DNA from: a virus
IMG/VR virus record: IMGVR_UViG_3300042991_000223
Span: 1 to 47,966 of that record
Reading direction: 5' to 3' (one strand)
DNA: 47,966 nucleotides
Below the pieces are notes generated by a model, which made no database searches, had not been told where the DNA came from, and worked only from the letters and a program-made list of their open reading frames with translations. Below are positions 21,722 through 31,037 of the stretch, piece by piece. Position numbers and translations under genes: made by a program. The first letter of the stretch is position 1. Each line of letters opens with the position of its first letter.

Positions 21722-22015
21722 ATGCAAGTACAAGGTACAACTATCAACGGTACATATATTAAAAATTACAGTACAGTAAATAAAACTAATACAGATTACA
21801 GTACAGTAATTAGTAATAACGAAGTAGTAAGTATTTTTAATAATAGTTTTGGCGATATTACCGAGCCACAATACTATCCTTTCTATTCTAGTCGGCTAAA
21901 AGAGCTGGGGCTTAAAAGGTTCACCGAATTAGCTAATCTAGCACGGCTATCAAGCGATACACCAATAAGATTGTTCAATTATTTTCTTAAAAATCCTGAG
22001 TTAGTGAGGTTTTAA
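21722..22015 (+). CDS. Plus-strand hypothetical protein (97 aa)
   Basis: One of only two supported plus-strand genes. ATG 21722 follows GAGGG; the GTG at 21710 is less likely. The N-terminal half is Asn/Thr-rich with repeated YSTV, the C-terminal part helical (LGLKRFTELANLARL...). Divergent transcription from the early region suggests a regulator or an accessory gene. It runs into 22016-22192 with no gap. No family recognised. Confidence 0.6.
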   Translation: MQVQGTTINGTYIKNYSTVNKTNTDYSTVISNNEVVSIFNNSFGDITEPQYYPFYSSRLKELGLKRFTELANLARLSSDTPIRLFNYFLKNPELVRF

Positions 22016-22192
22016 ATGCACGATAAGGTAAAAATCACTAGAAGTTATAATAACAAAGATAGTTTTGGCTCTAATAAAAATGGGGCAGTGTTTATTATCA
22101 AACCCAAAAGATATAAACCCAAAATCACCAAAGCTTATGCGGTCAAATATTGGGATAATAAAGCCATTGTTGAATTAAGAAAGTTTTGTTAA
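22016..22192 (+). CDS. Small basic plus-strand protein (58 aa)
   Basis: A 58-aa Lys-rich protein (MHDKVKITRS...) that starts directly after the upstream stop (TAAATG). Predicted strongly basic, possibly nucleic-acid binding. Its end converges with the lysis cassette after 36 bases. Confidence 0.5.
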   Translation: MHDKVKITRSYNNKDSFGSNKNGAVFIIKPKRYKPKITKAYAVKYWDNKAIVELRKFC

Positions 22193-22228
22193 ATGTTACA
22201 ATATAGATTGTTAAACTAGCCAACAAAC

Positions 22229-22396
22229 TTATTTCTGGGCTAATCTCAGCGATACGCCCGTCCAAGCAACAATGATTCCCCAAACTACTTCTTCACTTGG
22301 CACACCAGCGAACTGGATAAGCCCAGCATAGATTACGACAGCCATGAAACCTAAAATAGTTTTCTTGCCGTCTAAAAAGTTTAATATTCTTTGCAT
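22229..22396 (-). CDS. Small holin-like membrane protein (55 aa)
   Basis: A frame starting at ATG 22396 behind AAAGGAGAT encodes MQRILNFLDGKKTILGF..., with one or two short hydrophobic segments and a WGIIVAWTGV end. The DGKKT-IxG start and WxG-V end resemble small phage membrane proteins often listed as holins. It follows the amidase, fitting a lysis cassette. Confidence 0.6.
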   Translation of the reverse strand: MQRILNFLDGKKTILGFMAVVIYAGLIQFAGVPSEEVVWGIIVAWTGVSLRLAQK

Positions 22397-22445
22397 TCTA
22401 TCTCCTTTAATTTATATTCGTAACCATACTCACCCCAGTAAATCT

Positions 22446-23327
22446 TTACTTCCATGGAGTAAGACCCTTAAAGAAATTGATTATTGCGTTAAGGGTCGTG
22501 ATTATCCAGTTGAGCTTTTGCTCATTTAACTTACCAGCGTCAGGGTCTACTTCGGCTGGTGGGGTTATTGGTGGTTCAGTGGGTTTGGGTGGTTCTACAT
22601 AGGGTTGCATAAGTATGTCTGAGCCAAAATAGCCAGCACCCGTGTTATGGTCGGTAGACCATTTAGTAATGTAATATGTCTTACCTGCTACTTGCGTTAC
22701 TGAGCCTATATCTATTCGTTGGTTCTGTGCAAACACTCTAGCGTCAGCAGGTTTAAGTGTAACTAAATCAAGTAGCTGTACGCCATTTCTAGCTATATAC
22801 ACGGTCTTTACTAATGGTTGGCGGTTCTTTAACCACTCGGGTCTATTGTCGGCTGGCGGGGCATAGTATGTGGCTCTGAGAGCTTTTGCCTTGTTCCATA
22901 CTTCCTCAACTGGAAAGTCACCAGGGCAACTTGTGCTAGCCACATCACGGTGTCTATTTGGTGTGGCGTTTGGGTACAAATCTATAAGCCAAGCATTTAA
23001 TATGACTGACTGGTTTATAACACCCTCATTTCGATAACCATTTCGCCAGTCACCCTCATGTTCGATAGTTACTGAGACTAAGTTAGAGTTCCAGTTGCCG
23101 TTCGTCCAAGCCGTATCGTCTGTATCTACCATGCAGTAAATCTTGTCTGAAGCCACTATAAAGTGGGCTGAGGTTTGACTTGAAGCCGAGCGGAACTTAT
23201 TAACCGCACTCAGAGCCGAGCCGACTACATGATGAAAAGTTATATTCCTTACTGGGTTGCCTTGCCGTCCAGCACTATAATTTGGTGACGGAATCCATGT
23301 TAGGTTTGGTTGTGGTACTTTGCTCAT
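22446..23327 (-). CDS. Endolysin, N-acetylmuramoyl-L-alanine amidase
   Basis: A 293-aa cell-wall hydrolase that cuts between muramic acid and the peptide. The Amidase_2 zinc site is visible: H32 in ITFHHVVG, H126 in NRHRDV and C134 in SCPGDFP. Residues about 165-245 form a second, probably wall-binding part, followed by a Pro-rich linker and a C-terminal amphipathic or membrane-active helix (LNWIITTLNAIINFFKGL). Surrounded by small membrane proteins that could let it out. Confidence 0.9.
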   Translation of the reverse strand: MSKVPQPNLTWIPSPNYSAGRQGNPVRNITFHHVVGSALSAVNKFRSASSQTSAHFIVASDKIYCMVDTDDTAWTNGNWNSNLVSVTIEHEGDWRNGYRNEGVINQSVILNAWLIDLYPNATPNRHRDVASTSCPGDFPVEEVWNKAKALRATYYAPPADNRPEWLKNRQPLVKTVYIARNGVQLLDLVTLKPADARVFAQNQRIDIGSVTQVAGKTYYITKWSTDHNTGAGYFGSDILMQPYVEPPKPTEPPITPPAEVDPDAGKLNEQKLNWIITTLNAIINFFKGLTPWK

Positions 23328-23329
23328 AG

Positions 23330-23632
23330 CTATTTATCCTTATCGTTAAATTTATAATATAATTCTATCAACAATGTAAAAGCCAAAGGTATTAAGAGTA
23401 GTGAGCCAGCTACAACTGTTATCTCACTAGCTTGTTTAGCGTCTATGCAATCAGTGTATTTTAATAATCTGTTTATAAATCTAATCAAAAAGTAGATTAA
23501 GAAGTTAGCTGTATAAACTAAGAATATTATCCGTGCTATGCCGTCAGTTCTAAGCCAGTGGCTTATAAATAAGTAGCCCGATATTGCCATACCGATTGTT
23601 GAGGTTAGTAATACTATCTGTCCCGTTGTCAT
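23330..23632 (-). CDS. Three-span membrane protein, holin candidate
   Basis: A 100-aa protein with three hydrophobic segments (about residues 5-25, 34-55 and 70-92) and a charged end (YYKFNDKDK). It lies directly upstream of the amidase and overlaps the previous frame by ATGA. Size and layout fit a class I holin, but no family motif is seen. Confidence 0.6.
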   Translation of the reverse strand: MTTGQIVLLTSTIGMAISGYLFISHWLRTDGIARIIFLVYTANFLIYFLIRFINRLLKYTDCIDAKQASEITVVAGSLLLIPLAFTLLIELYYKFNDKDK

Positions 23633-23784
23633 TTTTTGCCTTTCAAATAATTATTTACCGATTTTTGCAAGTGTATCACAGTATCACTGCCGTTATTGTG
23701 GTGGTGTTTAGCTTGCTGTCGCATTTTCAAAGAGCCAACTATTAATGCAATAAGCATAATAAGGATTAAGATATTCATAATCAT
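23629..23784 (-). CDS. 51-aa membrane peptide of lysis cassette
   Basis: Start at ATG 23784, behind GAGAGG 8 bases away, giving MIMNILILIMLIALIVG... then a basic, His-rich tail. ATGA overlaps on both sides couple it to neighbours. Possible spanin- or antiholin-like role. Confidence 0.55.
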   Translation of the reverse strand: MIMNILILIMLIALIVGSLKMRQQAKHHHNNGSDTVIHLQKSVNNYLKGKK

Positions 23785-23951
23785 TTATCTTGCCTCTCAA
23801 CTATTTTAATCAGAGCGTCAGCAATGGCTTTTTGGTTCTGCTCAATTTTATCAAGTCTAGTGGTAACAGTTTTAGTAATATACCAAACAAAGTAAATAGA
23901 TAGTATTACCCCTAAGCCTTGTGTTGCAGTTGAGTTTAGTAGTGCTTCCAT
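23781..23951 (-). CDS. 56-aa holin-like protein
   Basis: A frame that starts by TAATG overlap with the giant gene's stop and encodes MEALLNSTATQGLGVILSIYFVWYI..., one membrane helix and a coiled, charged tail (RLDKIEQNQKAI). This build matches BhlA/YvrJ-type small phage holins. It opens the lysis cassette. Confidence 0.65.
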   Translation of the reverse strand: MEALLNSTATQGLGVILSIYFVWYITKTVTTRLDKIEQNQKAIADALIKIVERQDK

Positions 23952-26900
23952 TACTTATTGGCCTTCCTCTGCTCACTCCTATAGTATCTATATGTACCTT
24001 TGCTAATCCATATATCATATTTATTAGCTAACTCTTTAGCGTCCGAATATTTATACTGGTCTAACAATGCTCTAATCTCTTTTTCTTGTTTTTTACGTTC
24101 TTCATATTGTTGTGCTAGTTTAGCGTCTTCAGGATTTACCCTAGTTGTATAAATACCTGTAGTAGCAGATAGAGCTGTACCACCTCGGTACATTGTCTTA
24201 TCCTGTTTAGCCATAGTCATGTTTTTACCAAGCTGTCTGGTGCTTAGGGTGGTGTCAGGCACGTCTGACTGCTTAATCTCTCCACGCCATTTATTCATGA
24301 AGTCTTCACTACCCCAAAGTGGCAATAAAGAACCTATAGCTTGTTGGAAGTTCTCTGGCTTCCTTGGCTTATTGTCTATCAGATTGCCAATATCTGACAA
24401 CAGCCTAAACCCCGGTATAAATGAACTGACGTATTGACCTCTAAGCACCCCGATATTCTTATAAGTATCATATTGGTTTCTATAGTTTAGCTCAGTTGCG
24501 ATTATATTAGAGAGTGGGCCGATAGAGCCGACAGACTCCTGCATTATGTTAAATGCTTCTTTGCCCTGACCATTAACTAATGCTCTGCCAGCTGCTGAAA
24601 TATTAACAAATGGGTATTTTGATACTCTCACGAATAATTCATTTACTCCTAGTTTACCCAAGAATACTCTACCCTTAGTAGCAGTGCTATCAGGAGTCTC
24701 CTTCTCTCGGTCTCTCCACTCTAATAACCCATAGAATAAAGCCACCATAAACGTCAGCGTCATAATACTAGCAGTACGTTCTTGCCAAGGTAGGTTCTTG
24801 TCTACGGCTCTGGCAGCGTGTCCAGTGACAAACTTAGCGTACTTAAATGGCCATTTAATAAATGGTTTGACCAGAGTACCGCCAGCATTATTCCAGTTGG
24901 TTATCCACATAGCTACGTTGTTATAGTCAAAGCCATACCTGTCAGCCATCTCGTTCATCATAAACAACATCTCTTCTTCTGCTTTTTTGAAACTAGCCAT
25001 CTCTGTTTCTGAGAAGTCTGGCTTAAAGTCTTTAGCACCTTCCGAAGTTATTATTACTTTCTTCCAATAAGATTCTACACCACTAAAGGGCATTAAAAGC
25101 CAGTCGGCATATTTATTGACAGCTCTTTGTCCGGGGGTATTCCTACCATACATAAATTGTCCAGTTAGGTTAGACTTATAGCCACCATATACGTAGTCGG
25201 GTGCGTCAGTCCAACCACGTGGCATAAGAGTCTGTACTATAGCTGCGATATCTTTTCTAGTCCTACTCATGGCTGGGTCAGCATGTAGAACATCTAAGAG
25301 GGTATCATTTATAACTTTAGCACCATATTGTAATCCACCAGATATAGCGTTTGTTCCGACTGTACCGCCCTGTACTAGAACATTTACTGCCCAGTATTGA
25401 GCTATTGTTTGGAGTGCTTGCGTAGATTTTGTCTTATCAACATATACTTCACGTACACTCTTATAATATTTAGCTAGTCTAGTCGGGACTTGGTAGTGCT
25501 GTTGAGGCTTCAAGAAACTTACTGTACTCTCTGTCTCCATTAGCTTGTCTATCTTCTGTATGGTCATCTTGTCTCTGCCACCTTCTCCCGGTAATAAGAT
25601 ACCCTGCATTTCACTATAAGTGACTTCAGTCCACCCTTCGTCCGCTGGCATACCTGTAGCTATTGGTTTAGAGATAGTGGCAAACTGTTTGATTATAAAA
25701 TTGTTGTGTGTATCAGAATAGTTGCCCTCTAGTAGAGCTTTGGTCATTTGTTTTTGAAAATCCTCTAAGAAGTCTTCATTACCAGAACGTTTGCGTTTCA
25801 TACCAGCAATTTTCCTTTTTAGTCCACGCTTGCCCATTGCCCTGTTACTAGCTTTAACTTTAGCTGGGTCTCTCAGTCCTCGGTGTACCCAACCTTCTAG
25901 GTTGGCGTCTATCTTAAATAGCTCTTTCATTAGTTTTCTATTGAATAGGTCTTTAGCTTCTTGTCTTGTCTCAGTGAAATCTTTAATAAGTTGTTGGCCT
26001 TCAGGAGATAGTGACTCAAATATAGCTTTGGCCTGTTCGGGTGTGTATCTGGCTTTAGCAAATACAGCTACTTCTTTACCATTTTCAATATCCATTTTCA
26101 CGAACTCATAACCTTGCAGTTGTAATTTTTTGCCTTCTTTCATATCGGTAACAGATATAAAATCCCTAGTGCCATAGACTACCTCGCCATCAATAGTCTC
26201 TTTAACAGATTCGGCAGCTCTAAATAAGGTTTTCTGGTCATCTTTAACGTTCTTGAACTTATCCTTTAGTAGTTTGGTTATTTGCATTTCTCCAACTTGG
26301 GCTTTAGCTCTAGCGACCACAAGGTTCTTATATGCTTGTCTGCCAGCTCTATCCCCCAATTCGGCTTCATGGGCTTGTCTCAAGTCTTGATACCAGCGTG
26401 GTATTTTAATCGGTAAACCATTGGTAATCTTGCCGTTTATAGCGTCCATAAGCCCACCAAGTTCATCTGGGTATCTAACTATAGCTCCTTTATACTTATC
26501 AAATGTAGTCGGGGCTAGTTCTTGGGCTACTTCTATATCTACCACCATCTGCTCTACGAATCTAGCTAGTAACTCTGTGCGTTTGTTAAAGTATTCGGGC
26601 ATTTTGTCTATAGCTTCTTGGCCTTCAATATTCAATGTAACTGCTTTTAGCTCTTCAATTATCGTTTGCTTTTCTTCTTTAGTAAGCTCTCCAAATATGT
26701 CTAAGGTATGACCAGTATCTCCGTTGATTCTATACTCAGTACCATGCGACAACTCATGTGCTAATACTCTTACCTGTATTCTGGGGTCTTTCATGGCAGC
26801 GTCAGTCAGCTTGATATGCTCCATCTTGCCGGTCTTCTTATTAAAGTGGTAAAAAGCACCTGCAAACTTCTTACTCTTGGAGCGTCCTTGTCTAAGCATA

Positions 26901-29900
26901 GATATGGACTGTGCAGCTTGATTAAGCTGACTAGTCATCTCGTCTAGCTGGTCATCTGTCTTATACTCAAACTTCTCATCTCCAATAGGATTCTCTTCTT
27001 TAAGCATAGAGTAATTAACACCATCTTTGCGTAGTGCTGGTAGTTTACCTTTGCTTGTAAATACACCACCAAAATCTACTGTGTCTCCATCTTTAATGCC
27101 AGAAGCTTCTAATCTATCTTCTGTTATGCCTAGTTGTTGAGCTTTGAGTCTACCCTTGCTTGATGTTCCACCCTTGGTAATATCATATTCAAAGTAACCA
27201 TTGCCCCAGTTATCGTTTCTATCTTTATTGTCTATTACCCTATAAGTAAGCACTGGGTTTTCTTTTAGGCCGGGGACTAATTTAAGTAGTTCTTCTACTC
27301 TAGTTCTTGTCCAGTAGCCACCACTAAGTAACGCTCTTTCTACGTCTTTAGGTGCTAATTCTTCACTCTTAGTTAGCACGTCTCTCCATGCTGGTTGGTC
27401 AAACTCTTCTACTCCAAAGACATACTTGATTAACTCTTTGCCCTTCTCTTTATCCATTGTCCTGACTTGTAGTCTTCTGTACTCGGCTAGTTTGTTTAGG
27501 TCTTTTCTATCTTTAGCTTCTTGTATAGCTTCTTTTTTCAGTAGACTGTTTAGGCCATTGCCATTGGCGGTATCTCTACTAATAACGACAGTTCTACCAT
27601 TAACAGTTTTAAAATCTGCGACTTCATTTTTGGGTATACGTTCTCTGACCCCTTCTGGCGTGTCTTCTGATCTAGGATAAACCAGTTGTATATCAGCTTC
27701 GCCCTTCTTGGGTGTCTTACTTACTTGTGGGATAGACTGCTTTTTGCTTTTTATAGGTTTAACAGTCCCCTTCTTTTTGGGTGGAGCAACAACTTCTTTG
27801 ACCTTTTCTTTCTGGGTCTTCGGTTTTTCAGGCTCTTCTTCAATATTGTCTGGTCGTTTGTAGTCTTTCGCCTTGGCTATTTCTTCCTTAGTAGCTAGTC
27901 TAATATGGTTAGCATAAGTCATAGAATCATCTTTATTGCCAATATATTTAGCACGTAAATAACCCCTATTCCAGTCGTCCATAACACTACCACCAAACCA
28001 TTGTTCGTTACCAGAAGTTATCTGTCTTATTCTGCCATCTGTATCTATTACGTAATCGTCAGTGTTAAATCTACCGGGTGCGTCTTCGCTAAACTCAGCT
28101 GGCTCAAAAGTAGGATAATTTCTATCAGTTGGTTTAGCATTGTCATAAGTAGTCGGCATTTTTGTTTTCTTACCCTTTAATGGTTTCATGCTACCTTTTT
28201 TCTTGGTGGGTGTCTTAGTCTTTGGTGGGGTTGTAGATTCGGCTGCCAAGTTGGGATTGATTTTAGTAGTGTACCCAAGAGCGTCCAGTTTATCGGCAAG
28301 TTCTTGGTTGGGGACTTCTATCATAAAGACGTTCTCAGGAGTAGGTAGAATATTCTCCTGTACAGATATTTCTTCTCCTTGGTCTATGGCGTTTGGTAAA
28401 TTACCTTGTTCCATAATAATTTTAATGTTGTCTTCTCCGGGGTATTTATAACTGTCTTTATTCCCCTTCTCAAAATAGATACCAGTCTCCCCTTCGTATT
28501 CCGGCATTGGTTGGTCAGTCGGGTTGCCTTGGTCATCTAACTGCATTGGAGTCCTAGGTTGTAACCCACTAGCTAGGATAGAATCTAAGTTTGAAGCCCT
28601 AGTAATATGTGATACAACTTGTGGTTGTTGCCCACTTGGTGTCTCTGTTATAGGAGCAGTTGGTTGCTCAACTGGTATATCTACGACTGGTGGTTGGTCT
28701 TCTTGCATACCCTGTTCGGCTCGTTTAATAAAGTTATTCTTTATATCATCTTCTAGCCTCATGCCAGTAGCGTCTGCTACATCTTGAGGTACACCTTTTT
28801 CTTGTAAGTTATTGGATAAACCTACTCCGATACCAGCACCACCACCGATAATTGCTCCGATACCACCAGACTGTAATGCCTGAACTATTGCGTCTCCCCA
28901 GTCCACGTCTTTATATGTAGCCATTACTCCGCTGGTTGTAATGTCTTGTAAGAACTCCTGTGAGCCTTCTGTCAGTGCCTGACTAAATAACTCCTTGGTT
29001 ACTCCACCAGTAGCACCAAACAATTTGCTAAGTCCCCAATTTTCTAATACAGCTTCAAAACCACCACTGACTGTACCTGCTGCCAATGCTTTTAAATCAC
29101 TAGCACCAGACTCTTTAGCTTCTCTAGTTATTTCTCCAGCTTCATTTATACCGAACATAGAACCAACTACACCCGGTTTCAGATAATGTTTTAATTTTCC
29201 CATGATAGATAGGGCTTTTGGAGCTTTAGCACCAACCCCGACTACGCTAGTTGCACCTGCCGACAAAGCAAGAGACCCAACTCCTTCACTGATAGCACCG
29301 AACAATGGGTTGTCAGTATCTTCAGCACTAAATCCTGCCAGCTCCATATCTTTTTTAACTTTAGCGTTTGACTCAGCAGCTTTTTTAAATTGTGATTCAG
29401 CAAACTTGTCTACTCTAGAACCTTCAGGAGAAACTACATCTAATAGATTAGAAGCAAAAGACCGAGTGTTGCTGGGTAGTTCAGCCGGCAATGTGGCGGC
29501 ACCTCTTATAAAACGTCTAGCTTGTTGTTCTACAAAACCCTGTTGGCCAGTTTTAAGTCGCTGGTAGTTCTGATAACTCTTCTCAGTGTCTTGCATACGT
29601 TTATTGGCTGTTTCATCTGTAGAAGTTTTTAATTTCTTATAAAAATCATTGTTAGTATTTATGCCACTAGCTTTGGCTTTATCTTCTACCTTTCGGCTAC
29701 CACTATCTACAGGTTTACCAGCAGAATCTATAAGTCTTTTCTGTAAAGCAGATTTTTCAATGTCTATACCATACTGAGCAAAGTATTCCTTGCGTTTTTT
29801 AATCTCATCTCCAGCATAATCAAAGTTCTTAGCTCTGTCTGAAACCTGTTTCTCTTCGTTCTTCTGGTCTAAATATTTCTCTGGCAAACCTTTACTTTTT

Positions 29901-30169
29901 CTAAACGCTATATCTTGGGGAGAGTTAGCTTCAAATATATCTCCGACACGTTCAAAAAGATTGCGATATTTTAACTTACCATCAGCCTTACGCTTTACTT
30001 CTTCTTGTTTCTTCTTTTTATTAGCTTCAGAAGAGTAATCAAACTGGTCTGTAGTTAACCTGTCTTCTTCTTCTTTTAAAGCTCTAGCTTCGGGGGTCTC
30101 AAAATCTTTAACTGGATTCCACGAACTCCGTTTTTTGTAACGTGTGTAGGGGTCTACTGATACTCCCAT
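23951..30169 (-). CDS. Giant polyvalent virion protein with metallopeptidase motif
   Basis: A 2072-aa protein, the largest here. A charged N-terminus precedes a Gly/Ala-rich part (about residues 270-460) suited to membrane contact. Near residue 517 a segment (SHITRASNLDSILASGL...GIYF) recalls ADP-ribosyltransferase folds. HELSH at 1138-1142 is a zinc-peptidase signature with an E-rich helix after it. The C-terminal third has hydrophobic stretches (about 1795-1815). This fits large polyvalent proteins carried in the capsid and ejected with DNA, which may cut the wall or modify host proteins. Domain calls beyond HELSH are inference. Confidence 0.75.
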   Translation of the reverse strand: MGVSVDPYTRYKKRSSWNPVKDFETPEARALKEEEDRLTTDQFDYSSEANKKKKQEEVKRKADGKLKYRNLFERVGDIFEANSPQDIAFRKSKGLPEKYLDQKNEEKQVSDRAKNFDYAGDEIKKRKEYFAQYGIDIEKSALQKRLIDSAGKPVDSGSRKVEDKAKASGINTNNDFYKKLKTSTDETANKRMQDTEKSYQNYQRLKTGQQGFVEQQARRFIRGAATLPAELPSNTRSFASNLLDVVSPEGSRVDKFAESQFKKAAESNAKVKKDMELAGFSAEDTDNPLFGAISEGVGSLALSAGATSVVGVGAKAPKALSIMGKLKHYLKPGVVGSMFGINEAGEITREAKESGASDLKALAAGTVSGGFEAVLENWGLSKLFGATGGVTKELFSQALTEGSQEFLQDITTSGVMATYKDVDWGDAIVQALQSGGIGAIIGGGAGIGVGLSNNLQEKGVPQDVADATGMRLEDDIKNNFIKRAEQGMQEDQPPVVDIPVEQPTAPITETPSGQQPQVVSHITRASNLDSILASGLQPRTPMQLDDQGNPTDQPMPEYEGETGIYFEKGNKDSYKYPGEDNIKIIMEQGNLPNAIDQGEEISVQENILPTPENVFMIEVPNQELADKLDALGYTTKINPNLAAESTTPPKTKTPTKKKGSMKPLKGKKTKMPTTYDNAKPTDRNYPTFEPAEFSEDAPGRFNTDDYVIDTDGRIRQITSGNEQWFGGSVMDDWNRGYLRAKYIGNKDDSMTYANHIRLATKEEIAKAKDYKRPDNIEEEPEKPKTQKEKVKEVVAPPKKKGTVKPIKSKKQSIPQVSKTPKKGEADIQLVYPRSEDTPEGVRERIPKNEVADFKTVNGRTVVISRDTANGNGLNSLLKKEAIQEAKDRKDLNKLAEYRRLQVRTMDKEKGKELIKYVFGVEEFDQPAWRDVLTKSEELAPKDVERALLSGGYWTRTRVEELLKLVPGLKENPVLTYRVIDNKDRNDNWGNGYFEYDITKGGTSSKGRLKAQQLGITEDRLEASGIKDGDTVDFGGVFTSKGKLPALRKDGVNYSMLKEENPIGDEKFEYKTDDQLDEMTSQLNQAAQSISMLRQGRSKSKKFAGAFYHFNKKTGKMEHIKLTDAAMKDPRIQVRVLAHELSHGTEYRINGDTGHTLDIFGELTKEEKQTIIEELKAVTLNIEGQEAIDKMPEYFNKRTELLARFVEQMVVDIEVAQELAPTTFDKYKGAIVRYPDELGGLMDAINGKITNGLPIKIPRWYQDLRQAHEAELGDRAGRQAYKNLVVARAKAQVGEMQITKLLKDKFKNVKDDQKTLFRAAESVKETIDGEVVYGTRDFISVTDMKEGKKLQLQGYEFVKMDIENGKEVAVFAKARYTPEQAKAIFESLSPEGQQLIKDFTETRQEAKDLFNRKLMKELFKIDANLEGWVHRGLRDPAKVKASNRAMGKRGLKRKIAGMKRKRSGNEDFLEDFQKQMTKALLEGNYSDTHNNFIIKQFATISKPIATGMPADEGWTEVTYSEMQGILLPGEGGRDKMTIQKIDKLMETESTVSFLKPQQHYQVPTRLAKYYKSVREVYVDKTKSTQALQTIAQYWAVNVLVQGGTVGTNAISGGLQYGAKVINDTLLDVLHADPAMSRTRKDIAAIVQTLMPRGWTDAPDYVYGGYKSNLTGQFMYGRNTPGQRAVNKYADWLLMPFSGVESYWKKVIITSEGAKDFKPDFSETEMASFKKAEEEMLFMMNEMADRYGFDYNNVAMWITNWNNAGGTLVKPFIKWPFKYAKFVTGHAARAVDKNLPWQERTASIMTLTFMVALFYGLLEWRDREKETPDSTATKGRVFLGKLGVNELFVRVSKYPFVNISAAGRALVNGQGKEAFNIMQESVGSIGPLSNIIATELNYRNQYDTYKNIGVLRGQYVSSFIPGFRLLSDIGNLIDNKPRKPENFQQAIGSLLPLWGSEDFMNKWRGEIKQSDVPDTTLSTRQLGKNMTMAKQDKTMYRGGTALSATTGIYTTRVNPEDAKLAQQYEERKKQEKEIRALLDQYKYSDAKELANKYDIWISKGTYRYYRSEQRKANK

Positions 30170-30178
30170 TATTAACTC

Positions 30179-30964
30179 CTAGTTGTTGTAATATGCTTTC
30201 CATCTATTTGGCTGTTTTTTACCAAGTTGATTAACTCCAGTAAACTTCCAAAACAAATCATGAAAAGACTTATAAGTACCATAACCAGAAGATACCCACT
30301 GTTTTTTCAGTGCATTATAAGTGCCGGGAGATACAAAGCCATCTCCACCAGTACTATCAGCTAATGACTTGGCAAATAATTCTTTATTAGATGGTTGCCC
30401 ACCGCCACCATAAGACGAAGCACCTCTAGTTGTAGCTTGCTCTACATTAAACCGTCTAGTGTTTTCAGCCTGTTCAGCTTGCCACCGTCTAGTGCTTTCA
30501 GCTTGTTGTGCTTCCCATTGTCTCTTCTCTTCAGCGTCTTTTTCGGACTTACTGACCATTGAATAACGTTCTGCTAGTCCAGCTCTTTTGTCTTGTTGTC
30601 CTTTGTACAACAGGTCGGCTTGGGTAGTACCCTGTCGCTCTATATCTGATAAGTTTTGACTAGCTACATTTAAGCTATTGTTCTGAGTCCTCATCATTTC
30701 GCCTATAGGGGCTTGTTCGCCAGTTACTAATTTCTGACGTTGTGCTTCGGTCATGATAGCGTTAGAAGTTCTTTGACTGACGTTGCCTTCTACTGCTCTC
30801 AGCATGTTCTCTGAGTTTATTAAATCTCCTCTGAGTCCTGTAACTCTGGTTCTAGCGTCAGCTACACCAAGGGTATTTAAGGCATTGTTGTATATATCTA
30901 TCGGATTCTGGGCTGTCTTGTCAAAGTTTACCAGCTGTCCGTAAATGCTTGCACTACTTTCCAT
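30179..30964 (-). CDS. Internal virion protein, coiled coil
   Basis: A 261-aa protein, mostly helical. The middle (about residues 145-180) contains repeated WEAQQAES/WQAEQAEN units, and a Gly-rich linker leads to a C-terminal globular part (KKQWVSSGYGTYKSFHDLFWKF). It is directly upstream of the giant protein gene, with which it may form the ejection apparatus. Preceded by a promoter and hairpin module. No named family. Confidence 0.6.
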   Translation of the reverse strand: MESSASIYGQLVNFDKTAQNPIDIYNNALNTLGVADARTRVTGLRGDLINSENMLRAVEGNVSQRTSNAIMTEAQRQKLVTGEQAPIGEMMRTQNNSLNVASQNLSDIERQGTTQADLLYKGQQDKRAGLAERYSMVSKSEKDAEEKRQWEAQQAESTRRWQAEQAENTRRFNVEQATTRGASSYGGGGQPSNKELFAKSLADSTGGDGFVSPGTYNALKKQWVSSGYGTYKSFHDLFWKFTGVNQLGKKQPNRWKAYYNN

Positions 30965-30982
30965 GTTTTGTTCTCCTTAATA

Positions 30983-31013
30983 TAAAAACGCTCAAACGCA
31001 GAGCCGTTTGAGC
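30983..31013 (-). terminator. Terminator-like hairpin, late module A
   Basis: GCTCAAACG and CGTTTGAGC form a perfect 9-bp stem with a 6-base loop, followed by GTTTTT. It follows an extended -10 (31025-31033) so closely that it would be the 5' end of the mRNA for 30964-23951. Its start (AATAAGCTCAAACGGCTC) recurs in modules B and C. Confidence 0.75.
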
Positions 31014-31024
31014 TTATTAGTTGA

Positions 31025-31033
31025 ATTATACCA
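31025..31033 (-). promoter_or_regulatory. Extended -10 promoter, late module A
   Basis: TGG-TATAAT on the minus strand, near the end of the 31038 gene. No clear -35. The same layout appears at 36420 and 40031. Confidence 0.5.
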
Positions 31034-31037
31034 CATT

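Noticed and set aside
23951-30169. Frame fusion or assembly error creating the 2072-aa gene
   Set aside because: The frame is open throughout, its codon use looks uniform, and it is coupled at its end by TAATG with the holin-like gene. Proteins of this size are known in polyvalent phage families.
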